Source: Rhizobium sp. PDO1-076
Lineage (GTDB): Bacteria; Pseudomonadota; Alphaproteobacteria; Rhizobiales; Rhizobiaceae
DNA length: 64,000 nucleotides
Assembly: GCF_000247475.1 (NCBI RefSeq)
Contig: NZ_AHZC01000111.1
Coordinates: 1 to 64,000, forward strand
Direction: 5' to 3'
Position numbers and translations under genes: made by a program. How positions within the stretch are numbered: position 1 is the first letter of the stretch; every line of letters begins with the position of its first letter. The notes beneath the pieces are model-generated. The model searched no databases and was not told where the DNA came from. It worked only from the letters and a program-made list of their open reading frames with translations. Positions 36,257 to 46,476 of this stretch are shown here, piece after piece.

Positions 36257-36649
36257 ATGGCTCACGACCTGTTCGAGGCCGCACGCGATGCGATGAAATT
36301 CGCGCATGCGCCCTATTCGAAATTCCCGGTCGGCGCGGCAATCCGCGCCGATGACGGCCGGATCTATACCGGCGCCAATATCGAGAACCTGTCGTTCCCG
36401 CAGGGCTGGTGTGCCGAACCGACGGCGATCGGCTGCATGATCATGGGCGGGGCTAAAAAGATCGTCGAAATGGCGGTCATCGCCGAGAAGCTGGCACTTT
36501 GCCCGCCCTGCGGCGGCTGCCGGCAAAAGATCTCGGAATTCGCCAGCGCCGGCACCAAGATCTATCTGTGCGACGAGGTCGGCGTGCAGAAGACCATCAC
36601 CATGGACGAGTTGCTGCCGTTCAGCTTCAAGACCGAGTTGCTCGGATGA
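36257..36649 (+). CDS. cdd: Cytidine deaminase
   Basis: 130 aa. Zinc motifs: WCAEPTAIGCMI (C-A-E) and CPPCGGCRQKISEF (PCxxC). Converts (deoxy)cytidine to (deoxy)uridine. The ATG follows AAGGAGCGCTAGA; the permease stop is 1 bp before. Length is normal for the short tetrameric type. Confidence 0.95.
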   Translation: MAHDLFEAARDAMKFAHAPYSKFPVGAAIRADDGRIYTGANIENLSFPQGWCAEPTAIGCMIMGGAKKIVEMAVIAEKLALCPPCGGCRQKISEFASAGTKIYLCDEVGVQKTITMDELLPFSFKTELLG

Positions 36650-37455
36650 AGGCCGCCGTCGATCTGCTGGTCGAGCGGCTGAACGGGCTGATGCCGCGTA
36701 TCGCCATCGTGCTCGGCTCGGGCCTCGGCTCGCTGGTCGAGGAAGTCACCGAGGCGATCCGCATTCCCTATAGCGAGCTTCCCGGCTTTCCGGTGAGCGC
36801 CGTGTCCGGCCATGCCGGAACGCTGGTTGCGGGTTACCTCGGGCAAGAACCGGTGATCATGCTGGCCGGGCGCGTGCATTATTATGAACATGGCGATGCC
36901 AGTGCCATGCGGGTGCCGATCGAGACGCTGATGGGTTTGGGGGTCAGATCGCTGATCCTGACCAATGCGGCTGGCTCGCTGCGCGAAGACATGCCGCCCG
37001 GTTCGGTGATGCAGATCACCGACCATATCAATTTTTCCGGCCGCAACCCACTGATCGGCGAGCCGAGCGACAACCGTTTCGTCGGCATGACCTCGGCCTA
37101 TGATGCGGCCCTCGCCCAGGCGATCCGCGATGCGGCAGCGGCCGAAGGCGTGCCGCTATCGCAGGGCGTCTATATGTGGTTTTCTGGCCCAAGCTTCGAA
37201 ACGCCGGCGGAAATCCGCATGGCGCGGGTTCTGGGGGCGGATGCGGTGGGCATGTCGACCGTTCCGGAAGTGATCCTGGCGCGATTTTACGGACTGCGCG
37301 TGGCGGCGGCATCGGTGATCACCAATTTCGGCGCCGGCATGACCGGCGGCGAACTGAGCCACGAAGAGACAAAAGACATGGCGCCGATCGGCGGCAAACG
37401 GCTGGCCACCATCCTGAAGCGGATGATCGCCGGCGGAGGAACAGACCTTGGATAA
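36646..37455 (+). CDS. Purine nucleoside phosphorylase (trimeric, PNP family 2)
   Basis: 269 aa. IAIVLGSGLGSLVEEV, GRVHYYEHGDASAM, TNAAGSLREDMPPGSVMQIT, and the active-site stretch SGPSFETPAEIRMARVLGADA are the trimeric PNP signature. Splits purine nucleosides to base and (deoxy)ribose-1-phosphate. Its ATG overlaps the cdd stop (ATGA), indicating coupled translation. Confidence 0.92.
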   Translation: MKAAVDLLVERLNGLMPRIAIVLGSGLGSLVEEVTEAIRIPYSELPGFPVSAVSGHAGTLVAGYLGQEPVIMLAGRVHYYEHGDASAMRVPIETLMGLGVRSLILTNAAGSLREDMPPGSVMQITDHINFSGRNPLIGEPSDNRFVGMTSAYDAALAQAIRDAAAAEGVPLSQGVYMWFSGPSFETPAEIRMARVLGADAVGMSTVPEVILARFYGLRVAAASVITNFGAGMTGGELSHEETKDMAPIGGKRLATILKRMIAGGGTDLG

Positions 37456-38218
37456 TCACGAATTGCGCGCCGTCGCGACACGGGCCCTGTCGCTGCTCGA
37501 CCTGACCAACCTGAAGGACGATTGCACGCCGGAACAGATCGTCAGCCTCTGCGCCAGGGCACAGACGGCGTTCGGCCCGACAGCTGCAATCTGCATCTGG
37601 CCGCGCTTCGTCATGCAGGCCCGCACGCTGCTCGGCCCCAACAGCCCGGTCCGGATCGCCACCGTGGTCAATTTCCCGGCCGGCGATGCCAAGATCGAGG
37701 ATGTACTGGCCGAGACCCGCGACGCAGTGGCCGACGGCGCCGACGACATCGATCTGGTCATTCCCTACCGCGCGCTGATGGCCGGCAATGAACACGCGGT
37801 GACCGACATGGTGACGGCGGTGAAGGCCGCGTGCGGATCGGCGATCCTGAAGACCATCCTGGAAACCGGGGAATTGAAGGACAAGAACCTCATCCGCAAG
37901 GCGTCCGACCTGTCGATCGCGGCCGGCGCCGACTTCATCAAGACCTCGACCGGCAAGGTTGGCGTCAATGCCACCCTGGAAGCGGCAGACATCATGCTGC
38001 AGGCGATCCGCGACAGCCGCAAGAAGGTCGGCTTCAAGCCAGCCGGCGGCATTGCCAATGTGATGGATGCGAGCCTCTATCTGCGGCTGGCCGATACGAT
38101 CCTGGGCGAGGACTGGGCGATCCCCTCGACCTTCCGTTTCGGTGCATCCGGCCTGCTGGACGACATCATCGCCGTTCTTTCCGGCGAGCGTTCGGCCACC
38201 AACACATCGGGGTATTGA
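37448..38218 (+). CDS. deoC: Deoxyribose-phosphate aldolase
   Basis: 256 aa. The Schiff-base lysine is within [18 protein letters not shown], preceded by [14 protein letters not shown]. Cleaves 2-deoxyribose-5-phosphate to acetaldehyde and glyceraldehyde-3-phosphate. TTG start with GGAGGA before it; it overlaps the PNP gene by 8 bp. Ends the deoxyribose branch of salvage. Confidence 0.95.
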   Translation: MDNHELRAVATRALSLLDLTNLKDDCTPEQIVSLCARAQTAFGPTAAICIWPRFVMQARTLLGPNSPVRIATVVNFPAGDAKIEDVLAETRDAVADGADDIDLVIPYRALMAGNEHAVTDMVTAVKAACGSAILKTILETGELKDKNLIRKASDLSIAAGADFIKTSTGKVGVNATLEAADIMLQAIRDSRKKVGFKPAGGIANVMDASLYLRLADTILGEDWAIPSTFRFGASGLLDDIIAVLSGERSATNTSGY

Positions 38219-38222
38219 GACA

Positions 38223-39539
38223 ATGTTGCCGCAGGAAATCATTCGCCGCAAACGCGATGGCGGCACACTGACATCGGATGAAATCACCGGCTTCATCGAA
38301 GGCCTCTCCAACGAGACGATTTCGGAGGGTCAGGTGGCGGCCTTTGCCATGGCGGTGTTTTTCCAGGGCATGACGCCGGAGGAGATCGTGGCGCTGACAC
38401 TGGCGATGCGCGATTCCGGCGAGGTGCTATCTTGGGCCGGCGTCGGCAAGCCAATCGCCGACAAACACTCGACCGGCGGCGTGGGCGACAATGTCTCGTT
38501 GATGCTGGCACCGATCGCGGCGGCCTGCGGGCTGGCGGTACCGATGATTTCCGGCCGCGGGCTTGGCCATACCGGCGGCACGCTGGACAAGCTGCAGTCG
38601 ATACCGGGCTATGACGTGATGCCCTCACCGGCAACCTTCCGACGCACGGTCGACACGGCGGGCTGCGCGATCATCGGCCAGACCGGCGACCTGGCACCGG
38701 CAGACAAGCGTCTCTATGCGATCCGCGATGTGACGGCGACGGTCGAATCCATCCCGCTGATCACCGCCTCGATCCTGTCGAAGAAGTTGGCAGCGGGGCT
38801 CGAAAGCCTGGTGCTGGACGTAAAATTCGGCAATGGCGCCTTCATGGCGAGGCCCGAGGATGCCGAAGCGCTGGCGCGCTCACTGGTCAGGGTGGCGAAT
38901 GGCGCAGGCGTGAAGACTACGGCGCTGCTCACCGACATGAACGAGCCCTTGGCCGATTGCGCCGGCAATGCGATCGAGGTTCTGAACGCGGTCGAATTCC
39001 TCAAAGGCCAAAAGGCCGGCACCCGGCTGGAAGAGGTCACGCTGGCTTTCGGCGCCGAGATGCTGATCAATGCTGGTGTCGAGAGCGATATCGCCGTGGC
39101 GCTGTCGCGCTGCCGTAAGGTCCTGGCATCGGGCGCGGCAGCCGAGATCTTCGGCCACATGGTCAGCGAACTCGGTGGACCGGTGGACTTCATGGACAAG
39201 GCGACAGACTATCTGCCGCGCGGCAAGGTGGAAGTGCCGGTTCTTGCCGATCGGGATGGCTATCTGTCTTCCTGCGACACGCGGGGCCTCGGACTTGCCG
39301 TCGTCACGCTCGGTGGCGGGCGCCAGCGGCCGAGCGATGCGATCGACCACGGCGTCGGGATCTCCGGCTTCAAACCGCTTGGAACCATGGTTTCCAAGGG
39401 CGAGCCGATCGCCTTCGTGCAGGCCAATGATCAGGCGAGTGCCGAACAGGCGGCCAGGACAGTGGCAGACTGCTACAAGATCGGCGACGGCAAGCCAGCC
39501 GCCTCGCCCGTGATCGGCATGCGGATTTCGGCAGAATAG
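38223..39539 (+). CDS. deoA: Thymidine phosphorylase
   Basis: 438 aa. The pyrimidine phosphorylase motif is present: [29 protein letters not shown], and [13 protein letters not shown]. Converts thymidine or deoxyuridine to base and deoxyribose-1-phosphate. The ATG ([10 protein letters not shown]) lies 5 bp after deoC; the longer frame is a shadow. Confidence 0.95.
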   Translation: MLPQEIIRRKRDGGTLTSDEITGFIEGLSNETISEGQVAAFAMAVFFQGMTPEEIVALTLAMRDSGEVLSWAGVGKPIADKHSTGGVGDNVSLMLAPIAAACGLAVPMISGRGLGHTGGTLDKLQSIPGYDVMPSPATFRRTVDTAGCAIIGQTGDLAPADKRLYAIRDVTATVESIPLITASILSKKLAAGLESLVLDVKFGNGAFMARPEDAEALARSLVRVANGAGVKTTALLTDMNEPLADCAGNAIEVLNAVEFLKGQKAGTRLEEVTLAFGAEMLINAGVESDIAVALSRCRKVLASGAAAEIFGHMVSELGGPVDFMDKATDYLPRGKVEVPVLADRDGYLSSCDTRGLGLAVVTLGGGRQRPSDAIDHGVGISGFKPLGTMVSKGEPIAFVQANDQASAEQAARTVADCYKIGDGKPAASPVIGMRISAE

Positions 39540-39546
39540 ACGCGGA

Positions 39547-40071
39547 CTACTGGACGAGGCGCAGGGTGCCGCCATCGGCGGTGTAGGACTTGAGTTTCTT
39601 CAGGAAGCTCATGCCGATCAGGGTCGATGACAAAGCCTTGTCCTTGAGCACGAACGCATCGACATCCCGCACACGGATACTGCCGATCTCGATGCGGTTG
39701 AGAACGACATGTGCAGCCTGGGTCGTTCCATTGGCGGTGCCGACCGGATATTTGTAGTCCAGCGATGCGGGGCTGAAGCCGAGCCGGCGCGCCGTGCTTT
39801 CGTTGATCGCGACCGCTGAGGCGCCCGTATCGATCATGCCATCGACCTGCTTGCCGTTCATCCGGAAACTGCCGGCATAGTGACCACCCTGCCCGGCTTT
39901 GAGCACCGTTTGGCCCGGCGACGCGCTGGCCGGTGTTGCCGCTGGACGATCCGTACCCGTATCCTTGTCTGCTGCCACTATCCGGCTCTGGTCGAACATT
40001 TTCCAAACCGCCGGCACCTGGCTGGCAGCCAAGGCGATAAAGGACACGGTGATCAGGGTGCGGACGAACAT
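39547..40071 (-). CDS. Retropepsin-like aspartic protease, membrane anchored (TIGR02281 type)
   Basis: 174 aa. One N-terminal hydrophobic segment (VRTLITVSFIALAASQV), then a single aspartic protease lobe with MIDTGASAVAINES (DTGA) and SSTLIGMSFLKKL. Such proteins are half-size and should dimerise. Convergent with deoA with only 7 bp between. Location: inner membrane with a periplasmic domain. Confidence 0.85.
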   Translation of the reverse strand: MFVRTLITVSFIALAASQVPAVWKMFDQSRIVAADKDTGTDRPAATPASASPGQTVLKAGQGGHYAGSFRMNGKQVDGMIDTGASAVAINESTARRLGFSPASLDYKYPVGTANGTTQAAHVVLNRIEIGSIRVRDVDAFVLKDKALSSTLIGMSFLKKLKSYTADGGTLRLVQ

Positions 40072-40136
40072 CGGCGCTCCAGAATTGCAACCGGATGATC
40101 CTAGCATCGCCTTACTCACGGAAAATAAGCGCAGAG

Positions 40137-40169
40137 GCAAAAACGGCCCGAAGCGAGGCAACGGGCCGT
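40137..40169 (-). terminator. Terminator of upp
   Basis: On the minus strand ACGGCCCG / CGGGCCGT around an 11-nt loop is followed by a T-run; the stem is at 40143-40169. Confidence 0.8.
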
Positions 40170-40194
40170 CAATTTCGAAGATGTGGTTAAGACT

Positions 40195-40824
40195 TTACTT
40201 CGTGCCGTACATGCGGTCGCCGGCATCGCCGAGGCCTGGCATGATATAGCCCTTCTCATTGAGGTGGCTGTCGATGGAGGCGGTGAAGATCGGCACGTCC
40301 GGATGCGCTTCCTGGAAGTTCTTGATGCCTTCAGGCGCTGCCAGTAGGCAGAGGAAACGAAGGTTCTTCGCACCGCGCTCCTTCAGCTTTTCGATCGCGG
40401 CAATCGAGGAATTGCCAGTGGCAAGCATCGGATCAACGACGATGACCAGGCGTTCCGACAAAGCGTCCGGGGCCTTGAAGTAGTATTCAACGGCCTGCAG
40501 CGTCTCGTGATCGCGGTAGACGCCGACATGAGCGACACGGGCGGCGGGAACCAGTTCCAGCATGCCTTCGAGAAGACCGTTGCCGGCGCGCAGGATCGAG
40601 GCGAAGACCAGCTTCTTGCCCTCGAGGATCGGCGACTGCATTTCGGTCAGCGGCGTCTCGATGGTCTCCATGGTCAGCTCGAGATCACGGGTGACCTCGT
40701 AGCAGAGCAGCGTCGAGATTTCGCGCAGCAGTCGACGGAAGCTCGAGGTGGAGGTTTCCTTGCGGCGCATGATCGTCAGCTTGTGCTGAACGAGGGGGTG
40801 ATTGATGACTGTTACGCCGTCCAT
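40195..40824 (-). CDS. upp: Uracil phosphoribosyltransferase
   Basis: 209 aa. Uracil-binding segment ([13 protein letters not shown]) at the C-terminus and PRPP loop [14 protein letters not shown] are both intact, as is [16 protein letters not shown]. Makes UMP from uracil and PRPP. Last gene of the deoB-add-upp group on the minus strand, 107 bp after add. Confidence 0.95.
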   Translation of the reverse strand: MDGVTVINHPLVQHKLTIMRRKETSTSSFRRLLREISTLLCYEVTRDLELTMETIETPLTEMQSPILEGKKLVFASILRAGNGLLEGMLELVPAARVAHVGVYRDHETLQAVEYYFKAPDALSERLVIVVDPMLATGNSSIAAIEKLKERGAKNLRFLCLLAAPEGIKNFQEAHPDVPIFTASIDSHLNEKGYIMPGLGDAGDRMYGTK

Positions 40825-40931
40825 GATCGAGCCTTCTTTTCTTCTTGTGCGATTGTCCGTCTATTTTCACATTCCAGCGAATGCCCGCAAGAGCAGGCTT
40901 TCATTTTGCGCCGTCTTCCCCAGCCGCGACC

Positions 40932-41900
40932 TCACAGACGGGCGAGAAGTGCCGTGCGCGTGTGCTCATCGACAAAGGCGGCCTCGATTGCGGTGCGGGT
41001 CATGGTGTTGATCTCGTCGTCGGTGAAACCCATGATCTCGGAGGCGATCTGGTATTCACGCGCCAGCGAGGTGCGGAAGAAGGGCGGATCGTCGGAATTG
41101 ATGCAGACGCGTACACCGGCGTCGCGCAGGCGACGCAGCGGGTGGCTTTCGAAATCGGGATAGACATTCAGCGCGATGTTCGAGCCGGGGCAGACCTCGA
41201 GCACCACGCCGGTGTCTGCGAGACGCTGCATCAGCGCCGGATCCTCGACGGCCCGGACGCCGTGGCCGATGCGCTGCGGCTTTATCAGATCGAGTGCGTC
41301 GGTGACGCTGAAGGCGCCGCAGACTTCACCGGCATGGATGGTCAGGCCAAGGCCAGCATCACGGGCGATATCGAAGGCCCGCGCATAATCGGCAACCCGG
41401 CCCATGCGCTCCTCGCCCGCCATATTGAAGCCGGTGACCAGCGGATTGTGGCTGCGGGCTGCATATTCGGCAGCGGCAATCACGCTTTCCGGCCCGAAAT
41501 GGCGCTCGCCGGTGACGATGATGCGCGCCTCGATGCCGGTCTTCGCCTTGGCCTCGTGAATGCCTCTGGTGATGCCCGCCAGATAGGCATCGGCGCCAAG
41601 GCCGATCCGGTCACCATGGTCCGGAGAGACGATGATCTCGCTGTAGATCGTGTTGATCGCCGCGAGTTCCAACAGGTAACTTTCGGTCAGAACGGCATAG
41701 TCGTCTTCGGTGCGGAAAAGCGCTGCGACCTTGTCATAGGCCTGAATGAATTCGGCGAAATCGGTCCAGGCATAGGTGTCGCCGTCCATGAAGGTGGCCG
41801 GATCGACGCCATATTTGCGTGCCTGGGCCAATGCCAGCGCCGGCGGTGCAGCACCCTCGATATGGCAGTGCACTTCGGCCTTGATCAGATGTGTGGTCAC
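40932..41900 (-). CDS. add: Adenosine deaminase
   Basis: 322 aa. Zinc ligands in [11 protein letters not shown] (HxH), [13 protein letters not shown] (catalytic His, Glu), [12 protein letters not shown] and NSDDPPFF (Asp). Deaminates (deoxy)adenosine to (deoxy)inosine, feeding the phosphorylase encoded nearby. The GTG start overlaps the deoB stop as GTGA; upstream frame is a deoB shadow. Confidence 0.92.
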   Translation of the reverse strand: MTTHLIKAEVHCHIEGAAPPALALAQARKYGVDPATFMDGDTYAWTDFAEFIQAYDKVAALFRTEDDYAVLTESYLLELAAINTIYSEIIVSPDHGDRIGLGADAYLAGITRGIHEAKAKTGIEARIIVTGERHFGPESVIAAAEYAARSHNPLVTGFNMAGEERMGRVADYARAFDIARDAGLGLTIHAGEVCGAFSVTDALDLIKPQRIGHGVRAVEDPALMQRLADTGVVLEVCPGSNIALNVYPDFESHPLRRLRDAGVRVCINSDDPPFFRTSLAREYQIASEIMGFTDDEINTMTRTAIEAAFVDEHTRTALLARL

Positions 41901-43117
41901 AGAAAACTCCGTCCGTGGCGCCCCGGGGCCAAGCCCAGATGCGCGGCAATGGTTTCGCCGATATCGGCATAGGTATTGCGGATGCCGACATTGCGCGACT
42001 TGATGCCCGGCCCAAAGGCCATGATCGGTACGCGTTCGCGGGTATGGTCGGTGCCGCGCCAGGTCGGATCGCAACCATGGTCGGCGGTCAGCAGGACAAG
42101 GTCGCCGGGCTTCAGCTTGCGATGTACCTCCGGCAGGCGGCGATCGAAGGCTTCAAGCGCTGCCGCATAACCCGGCACATCGCGGCGATGACCGTAGAGC
42201 ATGTCGAAATCGACAAAATTGGTGAAGACCAGATCGCCGTCTTCAGCTTCGTCCATGGCTTTCAGCGTGGCATCCATCAGCGCTGCATTGCCGTTGGCCT
42301 TGATCAGCCTGCTGATGCCCTGATGGGCAAAGATATCGGCAATCTTGCCGACGGCATGCACCTTGCGGTCGGCTGAAACGAGACGATCGAGCAGCGTCTT
42401 TTCCGGCGGCGGCACCGAATAGTCCCGGCGATTGCCGGTGCGTTCGAAGGTCGAGGCGGTTTCGCCGACGAAGGGACGGGCTATGACGCGACCGATGTTG
42501 AGCGGATCGAGCAGCTTGCGCACGATCTGGCAAAGCTCAAGCAGGCGCTCGAGACCGAAATGTGTCTCATGCGCCGCAATCTGGAAGACCGAGTCGGACG
42601 AGGTGTAGCAGATCGGCTTGCCGGTGCGGATATGCTCCTCGCCGAAGCGGAAAAGGACATCGGTGCCGGAGGCGTGGCAATTGCCGAGAATGCCGGGGAG
42701 ACTTGCCTCACGGCAGATCGCCTCGACGAGATCGGCGGGGAAAGCCTCGTCGCCCGGGGGGAAATAACCCCAGTCGAACATGACAGGCGTGCCGGCAATT
42801 TCCCAATGACCAGACGGCGTGTCCTTGCCCTTGGACACCTCGCTTGCGGCACCATGCAGGCCGAAGACCCGCTCGGGCATCGGCATGCCGGCCGGGGCCG
42901 TGCCGGACGCCATCTTGGCGATGGTGACAAGACCAAGCGCCGACATGTTGGGAAGGTTCAAGGGACCATGGCGCAGGCCCTTGCGATCGCCGGCGCCGGC
43001 GGCACAAAATTCGGCGATATGGCCAAGGGTATCGGACCCGTCATCGCCATAGCTGAGCGCATCCGGCGCGCCGCCGATGCCGAAGGAATCGAGAACAAAA
43101 AGAAATGCGCGTGCCAT
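41897..43117 (-). CDS. deoB: Phosphopentomutase
   Basis: 406 aa. [19 protein letters not shown] (metal-binding Asp), [13 protein letters not shown], and [21 protein letters not shown] (metal ligands) define DeoB. Interconverts ribose-1- and ribose-5-phosphate (and deoxy forms), linking the phosphorylases to DeoC. First gene of the deoB-add-upp group. Confidence 0.96.
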   Translation of the reverse strand: MARAFLFVLDSFGIGGAPDALSYGDDGSDTLGHIAEFCAAGAGDRKGLRHGPLNLPNMSALGLVTIAKMASGTAPAGMPMPERVFGLHGAASEVSKGKDTPSGHWEIAGTPVMFDWGYFPPGDEAFPADLVEAICREASLPGILGNCHASGTDVLFRFGEEHIRTGKPICYTSSDSVFQIAAHETHFGLERLLELCQIVRKLLDPLNIGRVIARPFVGETASTFERTGNRRDYSVPPPEKTLLDRLVSADRKVHAVGKIADIFAHQGISRLIKANGNAALMDATLKAMDEAEDGDLVFTNFVDFDMLYGHRRDVPGYAAALEAFDRRLPEVHRKLKPGDLVLLTADHGCDPTWRGTDHTRERVPIMAFGPGIKSRNVGIRNTYADIGETIAAHLGLAPGRHGRSFL

Positions 43118-43213
43118 GCCTCATCCGTCGCCGGCAGGGTTGTCCTCATGGCTGCCAGCATTTCCGGACAACCATTAGCGACTGGGCCAAGGCTTGGCAA
43201 ATGGCGCCTTCTA

Positions 43214-43816
43214 TCAGCAATCTGTGCAGACGATCCCGTCACCGACACGCTGGCGGAAATAGAACTCGCGCGCCAGTGTCAGGTCCCTGACTTCAGTGCC
43301 GGAGAAGTTCGGCAGATACATCAGCAGCTTGTGCGACACGCTGAGTTCGCTGCGAATGAGGAAGGTGTTGGCAACCAGCATGCCAGCGGGCACGGTTGCC
43401 ACCGAATTGGCCGGATAGGGCGTGTCACCCGCAGTCGACCAGGACCAGGCCACCTTAGCCGCCATGCTGTCGTCGATCCGGATGGCGGAGACCTTGATCA
43501 GCAAGTTGTCCGATGCATAGGGGACAAAGATTGCCTCGGCGACGTGGCTCATGGCCGTAAGGTCGGCCTTGGTGACCTTTTCCTGGCGCGCGACAAGATC
43601 GGCGACGGTGCTGCTGGCAAGGGAAGTCTTCTTCGCGACGCTGAGGCCCATCGTCAGCTCGAAGGCGCCGAGATAGAGAACCAGCAGCATCGGCGCGATC
43701 AGGGCAAATTCGACGCCGCCGACACCGGCCCTGTCATGGCACAGCTCGCCAAGACGGCGCCGCAACACCGTTGCGGCGGACAACAATCTGATCGCGGTGG
43801 TTGGCAACTGGCTCAC
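43214..43816 (-). CDS. TadE-like pilus pseudopilin, GTG start
   Basis: 200 aa. A TadE/TadF-type N-terminus: DRAGVGGVEFALIAPMLLVL, with the Glu typical of pseudopilins, then an extracytoplasmic domain. GTG start overlaps the stop of the next upstream TadE-like gene (GTGA). The mature domain ends with IVCTDC. Processed by prepilin peptidase and needed for Flp pilus assembly in related systems. Confidence 0.8.
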   Translation of the reverse strand: MSQLPTTAIRLLSAATVLRRRLGELCHDRAGVGGVEFALIAPMLLVLYLGAFELTMGLSVAKKTSLASSTVADLVARQEKVTKADLTAMSHVAEAIFVPYASDNLLIKVSAIRIDDSMAAKVAWSWSTAGDTPYPANSVATVPAGMLVANTFLIRSELSVSHKLLMYLPNFSGTEVRDLTLAREFYFRQRVGDGIVCTDC

Positions 43817-44457
43817 GGATAATTCTCGTTCTGGAAGGCAGTCGTTGCGACAATCAGAAAGTCGCTCGGCATCGAGCCATCCGCAGGACGGATGTTGGTG
43901 ATGTAGGGACGGATGAGATCGGTGATCACCTGCCAGCGATAGTAGGCGCGAAGCATGTTGATCGTTGTCGGCCCGCCCGGCGTGAAGGCAAACGTGGTCG
44001 GATCGATGTCGGCATGGGCATCCGAGGAGATGCGCGGGATGAAGTTCGGGATGGCAGCGAATGTCGCAAAGGTGCGCGCGTCGATATAGAGCTTGCTCGG
44101 CGTGGCGATTTCCTCGGCCGAACAACTGATCAGGATGCTGACCTCGTCGCAGAAGGCAGCACGGAATTCCGAGCGATCCTTGTCGCTGTCGCGATCAAGA
44201 TTGTAGGTGATCTCGCCGGTGCGCAATTGGCGACCCAAAGTGTTGACCGCATTGGTGACCAGCTGTTCGGCGGTGAAGGCCACAAACGTCTCGATGATCG
44301 CAAAGACGATCAGGAAATAGGGAATGGACAGGATGGCGAACTCGATGGCGGCGGCACCATCGCGCGAGCGTGCCAGCTTCTTCCACAGACGCCAGCGCGT
44401 CCTGTGGTTCTTGCCATTGGCTCGCAGGTCTTGGTCTTGCGCGATCATCGCCCTCAT
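43813..44457 (-). CDS. TadE-like pilus pseudopilin
   Basis: 214 aa. RDGAAAIEFAILSIPYFLIV is the pseudopilin helix with A/IEFA after a Gly, preceded by basic residues. A Cys-containing extracytoplasmic part follows (FCDEVSILISCSAEEI). Start could also be the ATG 9 bp later. Transcribed with the following TadE-like gene, divergent from the main cpa genes. Confidence 0.8.
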   Translation of the reverse strand: MRAMIAQDQDLRANGKNHRTRWRLWKKLARSRDGAAAIEFAILSIPYFLIVFAIIETFVAFTAEQLVTNAVNTLGRQLRTGEITYNLDRDSDKDRSEFRAAFCDEVSILISCSAEEIATPSKLYIDARTFATFAAIPNFIPRISSDAHADIDPTTFAFTPGGPTTINMLRAYYRWQVITDLIRPYITNIRPADGSMPSDFLIVATTAFQNENYP

Positions 44458-44563
44458 CCGAATTCGGAATTTCCCCGAAAACTACGGGTCAAGTATTGAT
44501 TTTCCGTTTCCGAAATCTTTACATTTGGCGCAATGGCGATCAGATCGGCGAAATCCGTGCCGC

Positions 44564-44977
44564 TCAGTTTGCAGCAGCCGCACCGGTTTTCGCATGTTCT
44601 TCGCAATTGGGCGTGCACGACAGGACCGTGCGCGCGGTCGAGCGGAAGACGCGAACGGTGCTCGATTCATCGATCGACACGAGAATGCGTTCATCGACAA
44701 TGGCATTGCCGTCAGCATCGAGCAAAACCAGGTTGGTGGTGCCGAAAGAGCGGCCGGTCAGGACGATGGTCTGGGAGTCGGCCACCGTCGCATCGGCGAC
44801 TTCCGAATTTCCGACAATCACCTTACTCACAGGGCGATCCAGCTTCAGGATCCGGGCGCTATTCATATAGACACGCAAGAACTCCTCGGCGGCCTCGGCA
44901 GACAAGCCGATCGGCGCAAGCGCGAAACCTGTAGCAAACAGGCCAGCGGCGGCGACAGAAAGACAACGATTGAACAT
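44564..44977 (-). CDS. Stand-alone pilus assembly N-terminal domain protein (CpaC N-domain type)
   Basis: 137 aa with a signal peptide (VAAAGLFATGFALAPIGLSA). The domain YMNSARILKLDRPVSKVIVG, NSEVADATVADSQTIVL, GRSFGTTNLVLLDADGNAIV is the same as the N-terminal domain of the CpaC secretin encoded nearby at 47310. It ends CTPNCEEHAKTGAAAAN. Probably a periplasmic partner of the secretin. The ATG is chosen because the longer frame adds a non-secretory N-terminus. Confidence 0.75.
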   Translation of the reverse strand: MFNRCLSVAAAGLFATGFALAPIGLSAEAAEEFLRVYMNSARILKLDRPVSKVIVGNSEVADATVADSQTIVLTGRSFGTTNLVLLDADGNAIVDERILVSIDESSTVRVFRSTARTVLSCTPNCEEHAKTGAAAAN

Positions 44978-45484
44978 GGGCCTGCCTTGCGTTGCACGCG
45001 TGATGGGAGCTCTTTGCCCAGCATGGCCGGTTTTGGTGAATGAAGGGTTAAGTGGATTATCCTCGTATTTGCGGGCTTTCCTCGTATTTGCAGCGCCTCG
45101 CTCGCACACTTTCAAATCTTGCGGCTCAAAAGCGATATGGTTCCGGGTGCGCTGGTGCCAAAACTAGACAGATCGGCCGGCTGACTGGCCCCGATGTGGC
45201 CGCGCGCGCTGGAAATGGAGCCTGGCAGACGCATTGCCCGGCAAAGGATAGAAAACTAAGCAACTGTTATCACATGCATTATTTCGGACGCGAGACAATT
45301 GGCTTGCATTTTAGGCAGTGCCGTTCTGATTTGTTTACTACAGTTCGTGCAACCGGGATTTCATGAAGCGGTAACCGTCTTTCTTAAGTCGATGGCAAGA
45401 GGCTGGCGCTAATTTGCAGTCATCCGAGCAGCGGAAAACAGTTGCCGGCAGTGCTGATCAACCCTTGCGGAGCAGGAGAGTAAC
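44978..45484. other. Divergent regulatory region of the tad locus
   Basis: About 500 bp without a gene. It separates the minus-strand pseudopilin group from the pilin gene and must carry promoters for both. It has a 12-bp direct repeat (listed separately). The stretch nearest the pilin is AT-rich. A near -24/-12 match was seen but rejected. Confidence 0.55.
45061..45091. repeat. 12-bp direct repeat, 19-bp period
   Basis: CCTCGTATTTGC occurs at 45061-45072 and again at 45080-45091. Two copies on one face of the helix (about two turns) 84 bp upstream of the 44564 gene look like a regulator site. Confidence 0.5.
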
Positions 45485-45667
45485 ATGACCAAGATTTTTG
45501 CACGTTTCATGAAGGACGAGTCTGGCGCAACCGCAATCGAGTACGGCCTGATCGCCGCTCTGATTTCCGTCGCCCTGATCACTGGCGCCACCACCCTCGG
45601 CAACGCCCTGAACACGCAATTCCAGGACCTGTCGACGAAGATGGGCACCGCCAACGCCGCGAACTAA
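45485..45667 (+). CDS. Flp-type type IVb major pilin
   Basis: 60 aa. Short basic leader, then GATAIEYGLIAALISVALIT, the Flp pilin motif with cleavage after Gly and Glu at mature position 4 or 5. ATG after GGAGCAGGAGAGTAAC. Followed by a terminator, so it is probably made more than the assembly proteins. Confidence 0.95.
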   Translation: MTKIFARFMKDESGATAIEYGLIAALISVALITGATTLGNALNTQFQDLSTKMGTANAAN

Positions 45668-45718
45668 TCTGCGAGCGCTGCTGGCCTGCTGAAGGCACTG
45701 CGGCTGAACATTTAGAAG

Positions 45719-45743
45719 CCGCCTCAGCAATGAGGCGGTTTTA
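45719..45743 (+). terminator. Terminator of the pilin gene
   Basis: CCGCCTCA / TGAGGCGG around GCAA, followed by TTTTA, 52 bp past the pilin stop. Confidence 0.9.
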
Positions 45744-45848
45744 CTGTTTGGAATGCAGCGATTTTGCCAAGGGAGACACGTTCCCTGTTTCCGATTTCGT
45801 AATTTGCTCGTTCTATGATGCGAGCTTACTCACGGAGAAGCGCTTAAA

Positions 45849-46361
45849 ATGTATCATGCGATCATTTTCCTGATCTTCCCGATCTGCCTGATCTTGGCGG
45901 CGCTGACCGATTTTCTTGAAATGACAATCCCCAACAGGATCCCGGCCATTCTTCTCGGCGCATTCCTGCTGATTGCTCCCTTCAGCGGCCTTTCTCTCGT
46001 CGAATTCGGCTGGCATCTGGCCGCGGCCGCGCTGGTGTTTGCCGTGTGTTTTTCACTGTTTGCGCTGAACGTCATGGGCGGCGGCGACGCCAAGCTGTTG
46101 ACGGCTGCTGCGATCTGGTTCGGCTTCAATACGTCCCTGTTCGAATTTCTCGCCTTCACCGGCTATTTCGGCGGGGCATTGACGGTGATCATCATCCTGC
46201 TGCGTGCCAACTGGGACAAGGTGGCGATCATCGGCGTGAAACTGCCGCAGGCCTTGATGACCGCGAAGAAGGTGCCTTACGCGATTGCCATCGGGGCAGC
46301 CGGCCTGATGACCTATCCGCAGTCGCCGCTGGTGATTGCCGCCATCAAGGGCCTTGGCTGA
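45849..46361 (+). CDS. cpaA: Prepilin peptidase CpaA (A24 family)
   Basis: 170 aa membrane protein. Aspartate motifs: AALTDFLEMTIPNR and NVMGGGDAKLL, the two catalytic Asp of type IV prepilin peptidases. Cleaves the Flp pilin leader and the pseudopilins. Third-to-last hydrophobic segments VIIILLRANW fit the family. Starts a run of plus-strand cpa genes. Confidence 0.92.
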   Translation: MYHAIIFLIFPICLILAALTDFLEMTIPNRIPAILLGAFLLIAPFSGLSLVEFGWHLAAAALVFAVCFSLFALNVMGGGDAKLLTAAAIWFGFNTSLFEFLAFTGYFGGALTVIIILLRANWDKVAIIGVKLPQALMTAKKVPYAIAIGAAGLMTYPQSPLVIAAIKGLG

Positions 46362-46476
46362 TCGCGGCGAAGAAACTTCCCGTTAACCACAATTGTAAGC
46401 GTCTTATTAACTATAAGTACACCAATTCCTGATCAATCTGGTCGGCAGAATCTGTCGTGCCGTCCAAGGATCGATC

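Noticed and set aside
45404-45417. Sigma-54 promoter (TGGCGCTAATTTGC) upstream of the pilin
   Set aside because: The GG to GC spacing is 9 rather than 10 nt, and the -24 element has a mismatch.
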